DNA of 64,000 nucleotides, taken from contig NZ_KQ033919.1 of the NCBI RefSeq assembly GCF_000969825.1, forward strand, positions 3,112,749 to 3,176,748, given 5' to 3'. Under the pieces are notes generated by a model that saw only the letters and a program-made list of their open reading frames with translations, ran no database searches and was not told where the DNA came from. Numbering within the stretch: position 1 is the stretch's first letter; each line of letters begins with the position of its first letter. The position numbers and the translations under genes were made by a program. Shown in pieces: positions 41,318 to 49,754 of the stretch. Source of the stretch: Parabacteroides gordonii MS-1 = DSM 23371 (GTDB lineage Bacteria; Bacteroidota; Bacteroidia; Bacteroidales; Tannerellaceae).

Positions 41318-44104
41318 ATGGATATTCGTACAGCATTATACAATGCTTTAAATTGCAGAGATATCATATTTTGTACACGGTATACCTTGGAGCATTGGCT
41401 TGCAAATAATAATCGTATTTACCATAAATTTTTTAATATTGATGAGGAGTATAAACTAGTGCCGATAACCGGTTCAGAACTTTTTGCAACACAGGATATC
41501 AATTTTTATACTGTTGGTGGTAGTAGAGTATCTTTTAAGGAGCCTGTGCGTTCATTGTACATAGGTGAAAGCTACATAGGATATTTCAGTGTATTCAGTG
41601 ATTCAAAAAGAATTGTAGCTCTTCGTGCTGCCCCTGGCATCAAAGGTTTAAAGCTTCTTTCAAAAAACAAGATTATATTAGAACCAGGAGAAAACCAGAT
41701 AAAATTTCAGTTTGAGATAGGAAAAGAATATACACAAAACAAAAATGAACGCACTGTACCAATATTTACCATAGGTAAATTAAAAGTTCCGCCACTGCGC
41801 CCAATTATACCTACTGAAAATTTGAAAGGTACACTTACAATCTCTACTCAAATCAAAACACTGGAAGAGTTAGTAACGGGAATTAAAGATTTTATAAAAA
41901 AAAGTAGAACAGCTATCCATACTTTAGAGGGTATATCGGGAGCTGGAAAAAGTCATTTGATAGAACAACTTCTCAATCGCCATACAATTGATGAAAAAGA
42001 AGATTTATTTTTTGGTTCTTTTGTACAATCTACAGAGAAAAACGCTGAATTGTTTCTAAATATGATTCTTTTCTTTTTATTCCCTTATTTAGCTCCAGAT
42101 GCAATAACAAAGGAATATATCCGTGGCTTAAACAACAAGAATATAAGTGATGCATTATTTGATCTTATTGAAAACAAAAATGATATCGAGTCGTTTATTG
42201 GGGCTTTAACTAATATTTGTGAGAATGATTTACTTATCCCTCAAGAAATATCAATAAACAGAAGATTTATTTTTCTCGACGATTTGCAAAAGTTGGATCA
42301 AGTAATCTCAAAATGTTTAGTATCATTTCTTACTTCAATCAACCAACGTAAACTTCCGGTTTTTATACTCCTCTCTGGACAGCCTTATTATTTTAACAAC
42401 AGTCAGGAATTTAAATATTTAAAAGAGAATTGTGTTGTAAAACGACATATCTATGAAATAAGAATACATGATATTTTAGATTGCTTTTCATTTCATAAAC
42501 TTGCCGAAGATGAAATAACGACTAAATGGCTACATGCACTTGAATTTAATGTAATTGAATTATTTATATTCTCTAAATATATTTGGGAAGAATCTCATTC
42601 GATAAAAAGTGTAGATGAACTAATGCTTTTGTGTAAAGCATTCCGCCGTAGTGGGATAATGGAGCAGCATTTATTGAGTAAGTTTAATGAGTTTTTCTTA
42701 ACTAATCCGGACTGTAAAGAGCTGTGCAACCTGATATATTGGTCACACATCCCCTTTTCAATCCCTCCAGGATCGGAAAAGCACCAGATTGCCGAAAAGA
42801 TTGTCAGAGTAGGCCTCGCTCGATATAACAGCGACGATGCTCTAATACCGCAGCATGATATATATGCAGAATGCTATCGAAGACATTTTTCATCTCCGCA
42901 ATATGAGGAAGCAGATCTTACTACGGTTTATCCACTTAATATATTCACTTGTCTTGCAAATGTATACATACCTAGTAAACTAACAAAAAGTATTGAGTCA
43001 GTGCGGCAACTTATAAAAAGCAAGAATTTTAACACTGTACTTTTTATTTTGCAAAATCTGTTTGAAACTAGTTTAAAGCAGGAATTAAAGCAAAAACTAC
43101 CTGAAGAACAATACTATGAACTATATCTGATGTATGCTTTAGCGGCAAATCAACAAAGCCTGACGGCAAATTGTAGGGCACTTTTTGATGAACTTATAAA
43201 TGAAATTTATCATAGTGAAAATAGCAATATTCAGCATATTTGCTTGCAAGCTATGTGGGAGCTTGCTTTGTTACATTATGAAAATATGAGTTATAAAATA
43301 GCATTAGCAAAACTTGATATGATGATGCTATTGATAAAGAAACTTCAAAGAAGTGCTGTATTGCCGTCTAAAATGCTAAAATGCCTGCACTATCATGACG
43401 CAATGGTGGCTGATACGCTGATAAAAGCGAATAAAAACGAAGCTACGTATCAGCTTTATTTAAAGCGCTCTGCAGAGATGAAGGATAATGGCTTTGATTA
43501 TCGTTATCTGAGTTTCACAATAAGGTATGCACTTACACGATGTACCAAAGATATGCCCCAATGTATAGAAATGATAGAAAAAAGTATGATAGAACTTGCC
43601 GAAAGGTATGGTGTTAATGATAAGCATTATAACTGGTGTGGATTTCATCTAAACTTTTTTAGAATGATTTATGAAGAACGTCATGAATTATTAAAAGACG
43701 TATTAGACTATCATTTGAAAATGAAAAAAAATCATTATAGTAATTATAGACACAGGTTGAGTATACTTGCCATGTATTACTATAGTATAAATGATGAAAT
43801 GAATGGCAATAAATATTTACTAAAAGAAAGTATATTTAGCCGTGAACTATGTGCAAGGCAAAGAGCCTTTCATTATATGGCACTGGCCTTGCACGAAGCT
43901 GTTTATGGAAGTCAGAGCGAAGCATATAATTATTTAAAAGATGCCGATCAACTTTTATCCGAACTGCCCGACTACAAAGTAATTGTAATACATAATATGA
44001 ATATAATCAAAAGCGGGTGCTTTTCCAGCACCTATATTTGTTTCTGGTTTGGTAGTGAGCTAACAGTTCCCTACTATTATATTGACCCACGTTGTTCTTG
44101 GTAA
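41318..44104 (+). CDS. STAND-type P-loop NTPase with helical-repeat C-terminus, candidate defence gene
   Basis: Protein of 928 residues. An N-terminal domain of about 190 residues, partly beta-rich (SLYIGESYIGYFSVFSD, LEPGENQIKFQFEIG), has no recognised family. The central NTPase has Walker A GISGAGKSHL (205-214), Walker B RFIFLDDLQKLD (about 316-327) and sensor-like PVFILLSGQPY. From about residue 520 it is all-helical, like TPR repeats. This effector-NTPase-repeat order is that of STAND immune proteins. It is a lone AT-rich gene next to ICE genes, which is typical for defence cargo. A regulator of the MalT type is an alternative, but no DNA-binding domain is seen. Confidence 0.65.
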   Translation: MDIRTALYNALNCRDIIFCTRYTLEHWLANNNRIYHKFFNIDEEYKLVPITGSELFATQDINFYTVGGSRVSFKEPVRSLYIGESYIGYFSVFSDSKRIVALRAAPGIKGLKLLSKNKIILEPGENQIKFQFEIGKEYTQNKNERTVPIFTIGKLKVPPLRPIIPTENLKGTLTISTQIKTLEELVTGIKDFIKKSRTAIHTLEGISGAGKSHLIEQLLNRHTIDEKEDLFFGSFVQSTEKNAELFLNMILFFLFPYLAPDAITKEYIRGLNNKNISDALFDLIENKNDIESFIGALTNICENDLLIPQEISINRRFIFLDDLQKLDQVISKCLVSFLTSINQRKLPVFILLSGQPYYFNNSQEFKYLKENCVVKRHIYEIRIHDILDCFSFHKLAEDEITTKWLHALEFNVIELFIFSKYIWEESHSIKSVDELMLLCKAFRRSGIMEQHLLSKFNEFFLTNPDCKELCNLIYWSHIPFSIPPGSEKHQIAEKIVRVGLARYNSDDALIPQHDIYAECYRRHFSSPQYEEADLTTVYPLNIFTCLANVYIPSKLTKSIESVRQLIKSKNFNTVLFILQNLFETSLKQELKQKLPEEQYYELYLMYALAANQQSLTANCRALFDELINEIYHSENSNIQHICLQAMWELALLHYENMSYKIALAKLDMMMLLIKKLQRSAVLPSKMLKCLHYHDAMVADTLIKANKNEATYQLYLKRSAEMKDNGFDYRYLSFTIRYALTRCTKDMPQCIEMIEKSMIELAERYGVNDKHYNWCGFHLNFFRMIYEERHELLKDVLDYHLKMKKNHYSNYRHRLSILAMYYYSINDEMNGNKYLLKESIFSRELCARQRAFHYMALALHEAVYGSQSEAYNYLKDADQLLSELPDYKVIVIHNMNIIKSGCFSSTYICFWFGSELTVPYYYIDPRCSW

Positions 44105-44107
44105 CAA

Positions 44108-45097
44108 TCAATATAAAGTTGTATCTGTAATGTTTGGTTGTATATGCTGTCTAATTTCTTCAGCTGTGGCATAAGCAAAATACTCATCTGTTGTTATTAA
44201 TGATGTAAATGCTTGTAACACTTTTCTGAGGAAAAATTTCTTTCGTTCCTCAGAATGTTCATATTCAAATATTTGCTTAATAATTATGTTCATATAACTT
44301 TCGCATAATCGGTAGTAATCTAATTGATATGTTGCGAATTTATTCTCCTCAACAAAATATTTTCTCATTCTTAAATAACATTCCTTAAAGTCAAGAATAT
44401 GTTTTTCGCTGAAAGATTGAATGATCGAATCGGAGCGTCGGTAATGATGATACGCAGCATGAGGAACACATACTATTTTCTCAGCACGAAGAAATGTATA
44501 AACGCAAAATAAAACACCCTGAAAATAAATACCTTCCTCAAATCTCGCTTTGGAGGCATCAAGAAAGCTTTTCCTGAATACTTTATTCCAACAAGCTCTA
44601 TGGAGTTTAATCCCCATTTCATATTGTCCGCTTAATATTCGCAACGCCATTTCAGACGAAAAAGTGTAAAACTGATTAAAATAACATAAATACTCTGGTT
44701 GTCCTCTAAATCCATCGCGTTCTCTTATTACTGAAAAAATTCCGATATCTGCATCAGTCTTCTCCATATGGGCAATGCTTTTTTCATATAAATCCAAATC
44801 AACCCAGTCATCACTATCGCAAAATGCAATAAATTTCCCTTTTGCTCGACAAAGCCCTATATTTCTTGCAGCTCCAGGTCCAACCGAATATTCATTCCGT
44901 ATATAAATCAAATTTTCTTTATTTCCATAAGAATCTATAATCGAAGTTAGATCATTCGTAGAGCCGTCATCCACTACAATAACTTCGATTTTCTGTAAAG
45001 TTTGAAAAAGTAGGGAGTCAATACATTTCTTCAGATAGTCTGAAGTATTATATGCCGGTATAATTATGCTAAGTATTATATTTTTCATCGTTTTCAA
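44108..45097 (-). CDS. family 2 glycosyltransferase
   Basis: Protein of 329 residues with the GT-A fold of GT2: LSIIIPAYNTSDYLKKCIDS (about 9-28), EVIVVDDGSTND (37-48), GPGAARNIGL and FCDSDDWVD (the DxD-type metal site, about 92-100). It transfers a sugar from a nucleotide donor to a cell-surface polysaccharide or protein. It overlaps the next glycosyltransferase gene by up to 29 bp; a start at the internal ATG (45088) would shorten the overlap. AT-rich, as usual for surface-polysaccharide genes. Whether it belongs to the ICE or the chromosome is unclear. Confidence 0.88.
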   Translation of the reverse strand: MKTMKNIILSIIIPAYNTSDYLKKCIDSLLFQTLQKIEVIVVDDGSTNDLTSIIDSYGNKENLIYIRNEYSVGPGAARNIGLCRAKGKFIAFCDSDDWVDLDLYEKSIAHMEKTDADIGIFSVIRERDGFRGQPEYLCYFNQFYTFSSEMALRILSGQYEMGIKLHRACWNKVFRKSFLDASKARFEEGIYFQGVLFCVYTFLRAEKIVCVPHAAYHHYRRSDSIIQSFSEKHILDFKECYLRMRKYFVEENKFATYQLDYYRLCESYMNIIIKQIFEYEHSEERKKFFLRKVLQAFTSLITTDEYFAYATAEEIRQHIQPNITDTTLY

Positions 45098-45830
45098 TCA
45101 TTTCCTTCCAGTTAATATTATATTGTTTTGTTACAGATGACAGATAAAAATCATTTCTGTTCTGAAGTTTATTCACTAGAAAAAGTCCTTCTTTTGCGAC
45201 TTCTTTGATACTTTTCGGATGCTGAGGTTTGTGTGCAACAACAATTACAGGAGTATTATTTAGTACCTGCATACACTTCAACCAGATATCATCTGAATAC
45301 AAACATAACCTAAGAATGTTTTCTGCATTAAAAAGTTCAGGATGCATACAATATGGAGGATATAAAACACCTCCTACTCCTGTTGCCATTATCTGTATTG
45401 ATGGTGTCCCTGTTACTGAAGTTTCCCAGTCCCATTGTTGATAGGGAAGCAGACTGCCATCTTGGTTCATCCGGATTTTATGAGCTCGTCCTGTAATAAC
45501 AGCTTCGGGAAATTGTTGGTGGGTTTCAACTAATAATTTTAAAAGATATGGAGGATATATGGCATCGTCATCGAAAGTTATAATGATATCGTCTGGATAT
45601 TCGCGCATAGCATGAAAATACTTATTATGTGGCTTATAGTCATCTGTAAAATATTTTACCTCAAGCCCCTTATCTTGAAACGATTTTATATTCTCAGCTA
45701 TTTTTTCACCCTCATGCAGATACAATACAACTCTATCTGGTTGATATTGCTGAAGAAAAAGACTATCCAAACAAAGATGAAGAGTTGCTAGTCTTTTTTG
45801 ATGGCTTGTTAGGGAAACAATTACAGACAT
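45069..45830 (-). CDS. glycosyltransferase (GT-A type)
   Basis: Protein of 253 residues starting MSVIVSLTSHQKRLATLHLC, with DDIIITFDDDAIYPPYLL (the DxD-like metal site, about 80-97) and YSDDIWLKCMQVL. Likely a sugar transferase for a surface glycan, forming an operon with the overlapping GT2 gene. Confidence 0.75.
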   Translation of the reverse strand: MSVIVSLTSHQKRLATLHLCLDSLFLQQYQPDRVVLYLHEGEKIAENIKSFQDKGLEVKYFTDDYKPHNKYFHAMREYPDDIIITFDDDAIYPPYLLKLLVETHQQFPEAVITGRAHKIRMNQDGSLLPYQQWDWETSVTGTPSIQIMATGVGGVLYPPYCMHPELFNAENILRLCLYSDDIWLKCMQVLNNTPVIVVAHKPQHPKSIKEVAKEGLFLVNKLQNRNDFYLSSVTKQYNINWKEMIENDEKYNT

Positions 45831-45992
45831 ATAATATTAAGTTATCAGTTGTTCGTAACAAAGGTACGATATCGTTGTTGGATTTAAAAGTAAATGTTTT
45901 AATTTGTTATATGATTTTCAACATATCGTAATATTTCAGTTCAGCAAGACAAGAGTTCCTGAACTGAGAGGGAAGAAAAGTACTTCTGCAAT

Positions 45993-47030
45993 TCAATCCA
46001 GATCCAAATCCAAATAACCGAACTGTATATCGTCATTCATGCACATGATGATACGGTTATTTTCTTTGTCGTAGCAGAAATCGGCAATCTTATAGCCTGT
46101 TTCTAAGGTCTGGAGATAGTTTCCGGCGAGGTCAAAGACTATGAATTTTGTTGGATAAGAACCCTCTCCGCGGCCGTCTTCTCCGGAATAGCCGGCGATG
46201 ATCTTGTTGCCGCAAAAAGCAGGTTGCATTGTGTAGTGGAGCGTTGGGCCCGGTTCATTCTCCCATTTGGGGCCGTATATATTGTATTTTAAATTTCCGT
46301 CCAGATCGCAAATAGTCATTAAGTCGTAATTTGAATAACATTCGGCATATATCCCGTGCTCGAAAGAAACATCAGACGTCATGCGTTTCTTTTTTATGTC
46401 GGGATGCTCATATTTCATTAGCTTTATTTCTCCTGTCAGCATATTCCATTTTCCGACGATCGGCTTGAAATTATTAGACCCTATCGGTTGAATGATCCGG
46501 CCGATACATAGCGTATCATTGAAATATCTGTATTCGCTGGGAAATAATCCTATGTTCATATCCGCTTTGACAGCCGGTTCATAATAAGGATTGTTTAGAA
46601 CACTGTCCAGATCGTAGCTGAATATCTTTTGCTTGCCATGATCGGATACATAAAATTTGCGATGAGCTTCATCGATCGCTATATGTCCCATATTGGCTAT
46701 TTCGCCGGGGCCCTGTCCTTGATAAGTAACACTGGTTATGTGATGGAAATCGTTTTTATCGAAAATATGTATGAGCTTGTCCGGTGATCTGTAATCGCCT
46801 ATAATCAGATAATTGTCGATTAGCCTAGTTTGAGCCATCCGTCCGATCAGAACATCATCTATCGCGATCTCTTTTATTTTGTCTTTGACATTAACGATAT
46901 TATCCCTTTTCTTCTGATATTTTTCAGTTTCACTGCTCTGTGTACAACTCCAACAGATGAAAATAAGCAAGAGGCACACTACCTTGCTCAACAGATTGGA
47001 TAAGCCCGAAGGGCGGATGGATGTGTTCAT
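45993..47030 (-). CDS. 6-bladed beta-propeller lipoprotein (BF3164-like)
   Basis: Protein of 345 residues with a lipoprotein signal (VVCLLLIFICWSCTQ, Cys about 29) and repeated propeller-type segments (YQGQGPGEIANMGHIAIDE, KFYVSDHGKQKIFSYDLD). BF3164-like lipoproteins are frequent in Bacteroidales and of unknown function. It follows the transglutaminase gene by 28 bp on the same strand. Confidence 0.8.
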   Translation of the reverse strand: MNTSIRPSGLSNLLSKVVCLLLIFICWSCTQSSETEKYQKKRDNIVNVKDKIKEIAIDDVLIGRMAQTRLIDNYLIIGDYRSPDKLIHIFDKNDFHHITSVTYQGQGPGEIANMGHIAIDEAHRKFYVSDHGKQKIFSYDLDSVLNNPYYEPAVKADMNIGLFPSEYRYFNDTLCIGRIIQPIGSNNFKPIVGKWNMLTGEIKLMKYEHPDIKKKRMTSDVSFEHGIYAECYSNYDLMTICDLDGNLKYNIYGPKWENEPGPTLHYTMQPAFCGNKIIAGYSGEDGRGEGSYPTKFIVFDLAGNYLQTLETGYKIADFCYDKENNRIIMCMNDDIQFGYLDLDLD

Positions 47031-47058
47031 AATCGTATAATTAACCTTTCACAATGGC

Positions 47059-47874
47059 TTATCTTTTTGTAAACTCAATTGGTTCGATATCATCACTCAG
47101 GGTTTTGATGTCGCAGTCTTCGTAATCTATTCCGTAACGCATCCTGATTTCAGCAAAATGCGGGCCGATATACGAAGGGAAAGTCGGATCGACAGTACAC
47201 CAACCAGCACCTTCTATATAACATTCAGGCCAGGCATGGGTGCTTTCGGCTTTCCATTCGGGGACATTGAAATACCCTACGGCAAAACGAGTCGGTATAT
47301 TCATGTAACGCATCAAAGCCGTAAATACGTTTGTATATTCGCTGCAAGTACCTTTCCTTGTCTGAATAACAGTATTTACATCTACGGTTCTGCAAGTGCC
47401 TGCATCAATCTGTTTGGCTATGGAATCGGAAGGTGACAAATAACTGTGGACAAACTTGAGGGCTTTCTCTATTATGACAAAGGTCTGCGTGTCATCTTTA
47501 AATAACGTATCAGCTATTTGCCTAACGTGTTCGTTTTGTGTATCTATCAACGGAGTAGATTGCAAAAATCTGGCGATCTCTCTGTCGTATTCCTGTGATT
47601 TATCATATTTGGCTTCTTTCATTTTTGCCAGTTTGCTTCCATCCAGATAAGGGTTGATAATTGTGAGTGATATTTCATAGTTGTCTCCTTTTTTCGATAT
47701 TTGGGTAATCCGTTGAGGATAACAGTCTATTGCTTTAATATCAGGCTTTCTTACTGTAAAGGTGAAGTTGACGGTATCCTGATTCTCCAAGCGGAAGTAT
47801 TGGGAATATGATTGTGCAAAAGCTGATTGTACAATAAACATACATATAATCAGCATAAATGGGGCTTTACTCAT
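47059..47874 (-). CDS. exported transglutaminase-like protein
   Basis: Protein of 271 residues with a signal peptide (APFMLIICMFIVQSAFA) and the transglutaminase/protease triad: Cys in RKGTCSEYTNVFTALMRY, His in ESTHAWPECYIEG and Asp in GWCTVDPTFP. The substrate is unknown; such proteins act on peptides or protein cross-links in the periplasm or outside. Confidence 0.85.
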   Translation of the reverse strand: MSKAPFMLIICMFIVQSAFAQSYSQYFRLENQDTVNFTFTVRKPDIKAIDCYPQRITQISKKGDNYEISLTIINPYLDGSKLAKMKEAKYDKSQEYDREIARFLQSTPLIDTQNEHVRQIADTLFKDDTQTFVIIEKALKFVHSYLSPSDSIAKQIDAGTCRTVDVNTVIQTRKGTCSEYTNVFTALMRYMNIPTRFAVGYFNVPEWKAESTHAWPECYIEGAGWCTVDPTFPSYIGPHFAEIRMRYGIDYEDCDIKTLSDDIEPIEFTKR

Positions 47875-48108
47875 GACGTTTCGTTTTATGATTTACAATT
47901 GATGGCAAAATTAGTAAATATTTGAGATGCAGCTATGGTTATGCCTTGCAAATGCACAGTCTTTGTGTATCAAATACCTAACATAACGGCAGGAGGTATA
48001 TTTAGCACCTTGTATATCATGCGTGCAATTTTAAAGTCGGTTCAGACCGGCCTGTCAGATAGTCGTTCACGCGTTTTTACGAAAATAAACCATCTGATTT
48101 GTTAGAAG

Positions 48109-48140
48109 CGCGGAACGTCTGGATTCTCAGACGTTCCGCG
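48109..48140. terminator. hairpin downstream of susD
   Basis: Perfect 13-bp stem CGCGGAACGTCTG (48109-48121) with CAGACGTTCCGCG (48128-48140), loop of six. It lies 15 bp past the SusD stop codon. The T-rich side is on the plus strand, so for the minus-strand operon it may act as a 3' stabiliser as well as a terminator. Confidence 0.65.
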
Positions 48141-48154
48141 TTGTCTTTGTTTTA

Positions 48155-49732
48155 TCAGAATGCCGGATAGCCCGGATTCTGTTTCAGATTTTGATTCGTT
48201 TGCCAGGCATCCTGCGGGATAGGGAACAGGTTTCTGTAATCTTCCCCTTTCGTCTCCGGTTTGAGGAAACGGGCATTCTGGAAAGTGCCGAAACGGATGC
48301 AATCCTGACGGGAGTAGCATTCCCAGGCAAGTTCAAGCTTACGTTCCAAGGCAATCTCATCGAGTGTGACTGACGCATAATTATGTTCCGAATTCTCAAA
48401 TCCTCTTTGGCGGATCTCATTGACCAGGCGGGTCGCTTCTCCGTTGTCCTTATCCATCCGTACCAGACATTCGGCTTTCATCAGGTAGATATCGGCCAGG
48501 CGGAACAATGCAAAATCGTTCTCTATACCGTCCACCGTCGATTTGTCGAAAGGCCATTTGATGGCACGGCCGCCATCTTCCTGGTTTACGTCGCCCCAGG
48601 CGGTGCCGTCGCGTTCGGTTCCCGGGATGATCGTTACATCTGCCGTGTGGATCAACGGACGGTCGTGAGCCGTGATGATCACTTTCCCGGTAGCCGGGTC
48701 GATCATTTCACCCAGCAGGAAAGATCCGTTTTTACGGATGTCGGCATCGTCGAACAGTTTTACATAATCCGGCTGTCCGCAAACTCCGTTATCACCCGTC
48801 ACTTTCAATCCGAGAACCAGATTGTCTTTGTAATGCAGCGTCCAGGCAAATAGGCGGTTACGATAATCAGTCCCATTCAGATCCTGGTCGTTTGCACTGA
48901 AACAAATCGGGAAAATGGTTTCCATAGACGACTCGTTGTTGCTTGCGAAATTGGCTTTCCAGTCCGATTCGAGGGTATAGCCGAGCTTCATTACTACATC
49001 GCAGGCATCTGCTGCTTCCTGCCAGCGTGGGACGTCGACACCCCATGCTTCGGCATTCAGATACATTTTAGCTAATAGTGCATAGGCGGCTCCTTTGGTG
49101 AATTTCCCGTAAGAAGCCGTACTGACATCCTCCCGTAAGACATCTTTAATCTCGGTAAGTTCTTTCAGTATGAAATTGTAGACCTCCTTGCGCGGTGTCA
49201 CGGTGGGGAGACTGGTGTCTTTAAAGTCGGTGATAAGAGGAATATTCCCCCAGTTATCCATCATAATGTAGAACCAGATGGCGCGTACGCCCCTAATCTC
49301 GGCCAATGTTCTTTGTTTCAGTTCGTCGCTGATGAAAGTGTTGCTTTCAACGATGCTGTAGACCAGGTTGCAGGTAGAAATGGACTTGGTAGCCATGCTC
49401 CAGCAATTCTTTATCTGGTTGGTGTTGGCTGTCCACGAGTGCATGTGTAATTCGCGGTATTGTCCGCCGTCGTACCAGTCGCCCCCTTTGCGGGTCGGGA
49501 CAATCGCCATATCGCCGCTGCATTCGGACAATGCCATGAAGTTGTAAGGAACATATTGGTTCAGACTCCTGTAAACCGGCCCGACTATGGATGCTATTTC
49601 CGCTTCGTTCTTGCCGAAATGGTCGGCCTGCACTTTATCGTACACTGTTTCGCCCAGATCCATACACGAGGGCATAGAGCAAAGGAGAAGAGTTGCTCCG
49701 GCAAGTGATATTATCAATGATTTCTTTTTCAT
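48155..49732 (-). CDS. SusD-family glycan-binding lipoprotein
   Basis: Protein of 525 residues with a lipoprotein signal (LLLCSMPSCMDLG) and SusD features: helical TPR-like N-terminal part, LADIYLMKAECLVRMDK, RQRGFENSEHNYASVTLDEI, LERKLELAWECYSRQDCIRF. It binds an oligosaccharide at the cell surface and forms a lid on the SusC pore encoded just upstream. Gap of 22 bp to susC. Confidence 0.92.
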   Translation of the reverse strand: MKKKSLIISLAGATLLLCSMPSCMDLGETVYDKVQADHFGKNEAEIASIVGPVYRSLNQYVPYNFMALSECSGDMAIVPTRKGGDWYDGGQYRELHMHSWTANTNQIKNCWSMATKSISTCNLVYSIVESNTFISDELKQRTLAEIRGVRAIWFYIMMDNWGNIPLITDFKDTSLPTVTPRKEVYNFILKELTEIKDVLREDVSTASYGKFTKGAAYALLAKMYLNAEAWGVDVPRWQEAADACDVVMKLGYTLESDWKANFASNNESSMETIFPICFSANDQDLNGTDYRNRLFAWTLHYKDNLVLGLKVTGDNGVCGQPDYVKLFDDADIRKNGSFLLGEMIDPATGKVIITAHDRPLIHTADVTIIPGTERDGTAWGDVNQEDGGRAIKWPFDKSTVDGIENDFALFRLADIYLMKAECLVRMDKDNGEATRLVNEIRQRGFENSEHNYASVTLDEIALERKLELAWECYSRQDCIRFGTFQNARFLKPETKGEDYRNLFPIPQDAWQTNQNLKQNPGYPAF

Positions 49733-49754
49733 AAGAATGTGCTTAATTAGTAAG

